Made by a program: the position numbers and the translations under genes
In this document: one piece after another, positions 6,553 to 8,862 of the stretch
Layout of the letters: every line of letters begins with the position of its first letter
How positions within the stretch are numbered: position 1 is the stretch's first letter
Notes under the pieces: generated by a model
The model's input: only the letters and a program-made list of their open reading frames with translations
What the model was told of the DNA's origin: nothing
The model's database searches: none
NCBI GenBank assembly: GCA_964365765.1
Contig: CAYIRB010000045.1
Location: 1-8,862 of the forward strand
Direction of reading: 5' to 3'
Length of the DNA stretch: 8,862 nt
Source: CALRGE01 sp964365765
Lineage (GTDB): Bacteria; Patescibacteriota; Gracilibacteria; UBA1369; 2-02-FULL-48-14

Positions 6553-7848
6553 CTACATGAGTAAGTCCTCGAGCTCGCAAGAAATCAGGGCGGATCTGGT
6601 AAGTAAAATCTGCTCATCTTGTTTTAAATTATCCGCTGTCATTCTGATTAACTTGGTTACCATTCCACTTCCCGAAACAATGTAATTATTTTTTTTCAAA
6701 AAATTATTTGATTTCTTAAAAAACAAAGCCGCGAACCGCTTTTGTTCCATAACTTTTTTGTTGGATTTCATTTGAGCCTCCTCGGAAAAATATTTATTCA
6801 GTTCGTCATCAAAAGGTAACGATATATCGCCTTCTTGGGAGTTAAGCCAGTATTCGCTCAGGAGGTACCTTATGAAAAATAATCTTCCTTCCTCCGTGTT
6901 GTAATAAAATTCGAAACTCCAGACTCCTCTATTTGAATCAATGGTAAGTCCGATACTGTCCAAGTTCGTAACTTTACGGATTTTATATGTGCCCGCCAGA
7001 CTCAAGTATGACGCTCTCCAATTCGTTAGCCATTTATTTATATATTCCTGATTTAAAAATAAGGGAGACAGGTCATTTTTTAAATTCTTGTCGCTAACCC
7101 TATTCATTTTTATCGTAAGACTGTCAAAAAGTGTGCGTAAATCTTTGGCTTCCTTTACTTTTTTTTTCATGTATCCCAAGTTTGGACTAACTCCTTTGTT
7201 CATGTACCAAAGCAGATCGTAAATGTCGCGTCCTTTTTCTTCAAACGTGTCGGTGCCAACCCCACGCTTACCGCGGAGAAAAATCGCCGCAAGTTTACTG
7301 GCCATGAGAGTAGACATGTTGTATGTAAGAATTACAAACGANNNNNNNNNNACAAACGACATTTGGTCTCGATTAATCGGTATGCGGTCCGTAACGGCCT
7401 TATTGGAAGTGAAAAGGTTCAAATCAATTTTTACGTGAACCCATTTGGATAAATGTCCGGCACCCAGTTTTTCATCGAGTTTAAACTTTAATTTAAGCCC
7501 GCGATTATTTGTGATACTTATCGTAAGAAAATCCGATTCGGTTCCGTATGTAACTTTGAAGTGATTGATAATTTCTTGTTTAAGATCACTCAAAAAATCA
7601 TCCGTGATTTTATGTGAAACCTCAAAATCCAAGTCCACCGACATTCGATCAAGACCGTGGATAATGCGTAAAGCGGAACCTCCGTACATAATCCACCGTT
7701 CGTATTTTGGGTGATGGTAAATAAAATTCAAAATATAGTACTGGAGTTCTTCTTTAAAAGAATTGTACCGGGTTTCAGATGTCGTTCGCCCGTACTTATC
7801 GACTTCCGTAAGTCTTTTTTGAAGAATTTTTGTAATTTGTTCACTCAT
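6553..7848 (-). CDS. abiEii: AbiEii/AbiGii-type nucleotidyltransferase toxin (type IV toxin-antitoxin)
   Basis: A nucleotidyltransferase-fold toxin; characterised relatives (AbiEii, mycobacterial MenT) use NTPs and MenT modifies tRNA, stopping growth. The N-terminal motif GGSALRIIHGLDRMSVDLDF (56-75) supplies the GS motif and the metal-binding D72 and D74. D142 (KIDLN) is the likely third acid. The later family motif is K185 with ...GRDIYDLL (206-213), whose R207, D208 and D211 match the conserved RDxxDL. The length of about 425-431 residues exceeds the roughly 300 usual for the family. The portion from about 290 onward is an extra region I cannot assign. A 10-N scaffold gap interrupts codons 166-169 but the frame is kept; if the gap is an artefact the protein is 425 residues. 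Its start overlaps the antitoxin gene by 8 bp. The low GC suggests acquisition by transfer. The 2-bp gap to the convergent M23 gene leaves no room for a terminator. Confidence 0.88.
   Translation of the reverse strand: MSEQITKILQKRLTEVDKYGRTTSETRYNSFKEELQYYILNFIYHHPKYERWIMYGGSALRIIHGLDRMSVDLDFEVSHKITDDFLSDLKQEIINHFKVTYGTESDFLTISITNNRGLKLKFKLDEKLGAGHLSKWVHVKIDLNLFTSNKAVTDRIPINRDQMSFXXXXSFVILTYNMSTLMASKLAAIFLRGKRGVGTDTFEEKGRDIYDLLWYMNKGVSPNLGYMKKKVKEAKDLRTLFDSLTIKMNRVSDKNLKNDLSPLFLNQEYINKWLTNWRASYLSLAGTYKIRKVTNLDSIGLTIDSNRGVWSFEFYYNTEEGRLFFIRYLLSEYWLNSQEGDISLPFDDELNKYFSEEAQMKSNKKVMEQKRFAALFFKKSNNFLKKNNYIVSGSGMVTKLIRMTADNLKQDEQILLTRSALISCELEDLLM
7334..7359. other. Scaffold gap (10 N at 7342-7351) flanked by identical 8-mers
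   Basis: ACAAACGA stands directly on both sides of the N run (7334-7341 and 7352-7359). Deleting the Ns and one 8-mer copy removes 18 bases, exactly six codons. This restores a continuous reading (DQMSFVILTYN) in the toxin gene. The gap is therefore probably a short unmerged contig overlap given a fixed 10-N filler. Confidence 0.85.
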
Positions 7849-8455
7849 GTACGTTTTGTTTTATCATTTTATAAAATTTCGATAACTCTTCCGTACTCAT
7901 TTCATCCACATCTATTCGTAAATCCTCAATTATACTTTCAATGTTTTTAATGTTCGCGCCCTTAAATTGATTAGTACGGAAATATAATAAATCAAATAAG
8001 GCTTTTGATGGGGATGCAATGAAAAAGTCAAACCTTTCACCTATGAGTGAAAAATCCGAGAATAAGTCTTTATGTATGGACTGATAAGTAAAATGACCAA
8101 TATTGGTTTTGTACTCCCTGGTTACTTTTGTTGTTACCGAACTTATTGAGTAAATCGCTTCGGTTGTCAGACCGTAATATTGCAATGCCGTCCATGAGCT
8201 TACATATGACGGAGTTCGGAGTATGTTGGCAAGATAAAATGAATAGGAGATGTCCCCTTTGTTTTTGTCAAAAAAATCAGCAGAGACATAAAGACCGTTT
8301 TTAAGACGGTAAATTTTCCTTTCTCTTAAGAATCTACTTATGTATGTGTTAACCGTTTTGTCATTCAGTCCCATATGTTTGCCAAGCAAACATATGGAAT
8401 TTTTCCTAAAATACGGTAGCTCCTTCAACTGGTCCAATAAATTTTTGCTTTTCAT
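7841..8455 (-). CDS. abiEi: AbiEi-type antitoxin / transcriptional regulator
   Basis: A 204-residue protein. In known AbiE systems AbiEi is a DNA-binding antitoxin that represses its own operon and counteracts AbiEii by a separate C-terminal function. The N-terminus (about 1-55) is a winged helix-turn-helix: LLGKHMGLNDKTVNTYISRFLRERKIYRLKNGLYV, with the wing ending in GLYV. The following region carries the family hallmark YVSSWTALQYYGLTTEAIYSISSVTTK (about 93-119). Next come a beta-rich segment (TREYKTNIGHFTYQSI) and ASPSKALFDLLYF, also typical. The start ATG 8455 lies 12 bases from the -10 box with no Shine-Dalgarno sequence, so its mRNA leader is probably only about 6 bases. The stop overlaps abiEii by 8 bp, the usual antitoxin-first bicistronic order. 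The gene is about one-third GC, unlike its neighbours. A perfect inverted repeat lies at codons 20-29. Confidence 0.88.
   Translation of the reverse strand: MKSKNLLDQLKELPYFRKNSICLLGKHMGLNDKTVNTYISRFLRERKIYRLKNGLYVSADFFDKNKGDISYSFYLANILRTPSYVSSWTALQYYGLTTEAIYSISSVTTKVTREYKTNIGHFTYQSIHKDLFSDFSLIGERFDFFIASPSKALFDLLYFRTNQFKGANIKNIESIIEDLRIDVDEMSTEELSKFYKMIKQNVHE
8371..8397. repeat. Perfect 12-3-12 inverted repeat inside abiEi
   Basis: CCATATGTTTGC (8371-8382) and GCAAACATATGG (8386-8397) are exact reverse complements separated by CAA. The repeat covers antitoxin codons 20-29 (S-I-C-L-L-G-K-H-M-G). In the mRNA it would form a 12-bp stem with a 3-base loop about 60-85 bases from the 5' end. It may be an internal operator for AbiEi, an RNA control hairpin, or chance. 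Confidence 0.85.
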
Positions 8456-8462
8456 AATTATG

Positions 8463-8491
8463 ACAATATTGTATCATTTGTGAAATATGAT
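8463..8491. promoter_or_regulatory. Candidate AbiEi operator: two palindromes within the abiE promoter
   Basis: ACAATATTGT (8463-8472) is a perfect 10-bp palindrome overlapping the -10 box. Adjacent to it, ATCAT (8473-8477) and ATGAT (8487-8491) form a 19-bp imperfect palindrome with 7 of 9 pairs matching, filling the spacer between -10 and -35. AbiEi proteins are known to autorepress through inverted repeats in their promoter, so these are the natural binding sites. The region is AT-rich, which raises the chance of accidental palindromes. Confidence 0.45.
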
Positions 8492-8496
8492 GTCAA
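8468..8496 (-). promoter_or_regulatory. Sigma70 promoter of the abiE operon
   Basis: On the minus strand, a perfect TTGACA (8496-8491) and TACAAT (8473-8468, 5 of 6 matches) are separated by exactly 17 bases. It is the best promoter in the window. The -10 ends only 12 bases before ATG 8455, so the transcript should be nearly leaderless. It lies in the 59-base gap between nadE and abiEi and gives the toxin-antitoxin pair its own transcription. Confidence 0.75.
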
Positions 8497-8514
8497 TAGA
8501 TTTGTAATTCTGAT

Positions 8515-8862
8515 TTAAAGCGTTTTGGCTTCTTCCTCGCGCGCTTTTTTTATCGATTCTGAAATTTTGCCGACCGAAGGAGCGGGGGCGAAAGTTCTTT
8601 TGTGTTCGCTGTCTTGGACAAGGCGTACTATTTTGTGAACGGTGAGCGAGTCGATTCCTTTTTCTATCATTGTTTCGGGGTCGGTGCCGCTGTCGAGTTG
8701 GCGAAGGATCTCGTCGATTTTCGGCCAGCTTGAAAGCAGATCGCTTTCGTCCGTTTGATATGGTTTTAACTGGCGGGAAGGAGCTTTTGCAAGCAATTCG
8801 TCGGGAACCCCCAGAAAGCTCGCGAGTTCCATTACGTCCGTTTTGTAAAGGTCACCCAAAAT
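8515..8862 (-). CDS. nadE: NAD+ synthetase, C-terminal 115 residues (5' end outside window)
   Basis: The frame runs open to the right edge, so only the C-terminal part is visible, ending at TAA 8517-8515. It begins (I)LGDLYKTDVMELASFLGVP, the conserved GDLYKT-V-ELA-LG segment of ammonia-type NAD+ synthetases. It continues with KAPSRQLKPYQTDESDL (family KPPSA.L..GQTDE), then a helical region, and VHKIVRLVQDSEHKR with a terminal Pro-rich FAPAPSVGKI; all match in order. NadE makes NAD from deamido-NAD, ATP and ammonia or glutamine in the cytoplasm. The catalytic SGGxDS P-loop would lie upstream outside the window. The leading Leu is encoded by TTG and is not a start. A core gene here, next to the AT-rich abiE pair, marks one border of that likely insertion. 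Confidence 0.9.
   Translation of the reverse strand: MLGDLYKTDVMELASFLGVPDELLAKAPSRQLKPYQTDESDLLSSWPKIDEILRQLDSGTDPETMIEKGIDSLTVHKIVRLVQDSEHKRTFAPAPSVGKISESIKKAREEEAKTL

Overview
The window reads as a compact bacterial chromosome segment, most plausibly from a Candidate Phyla Radiation (Patescibacteria) genome. That assignment is an inference from three things. The large exported protein carries G-x-x-W-...-GW-hydrophobic repeats of a kind I associate with CPR surface proteins. Genes are packed tail-to-tail with 6-bp overlaps or 2-bp gaps. No visible start codon has a clear Shine-Dalgarno sequence. UAA, UAG and UGA all act as stops, so the standard bacterial code fits and the Gracilibacteria UGA-Gly code does not.

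Left part (2-3046, plus strand): the C-terminal end of an HNH-nuclease-type protein is followed by a promoter with a perfect TATAAT, embedded in inverted repeats. This promoter drives a 900-residue secreted protein with a signal peptide, three tryptophan-rich repeats, a calcium-loop-like motif, 14 cysteines in neighbouring pairs, and a glycine/valine-rich repetitive C-terminal region. Its stop codon overlaps the stop codon of the convergent operon.

Middle part (3041-6550): a divergent promoter region at about 4650-4700 separates two operons. Leftward is a phosphomannomutase/phosphoglucomutase gene translationally coupled to a small two-helix membrane protein. Rightward is a pair of peptidoglycan hydrolases one base apart: a GH73 N-acetylglucosaminidase and an M23 zinc endopeptidase. 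One cuts glycan strands and the other cuts peptide cross-links. Neither has a recognisable signal peptide.

Right part (6553-8862, minus strand): an AT-rich island (about 32-35% GC in sampled lines, against about 57-62% in the surface-protein and mutase genes) encodes an AbiE-type toxin-antitoxin pair, abiEi then abiEii, overlapping by 8 bp. It has its own strong promoter (TTGACA, 17-bp spacer, TACAAT) with palindromes inside it, and a perfect 12-3-12 inverted repeat lies inside the antitoxin gene. Upstream of it is the C-terminal part of NAD+ synthetase (nadE), cut by the window edge. The abiEii gene contains a 10-N scaffold gap flanked by the same 8-mer, which looks like an unmerged contig overlap rather than missing sequence.

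No RNA genes, CRISPR arrays, insertion sequences or convincing intrinsic terminators were seen, and no gene-free stretch exceeds 60 bases. The system most worth attention is the AbiE module with its intragenic hairpin and promoter palindromes. Next are the unsecreted-looking wall hydrolase pair and the large repeat-bearing surface protein.
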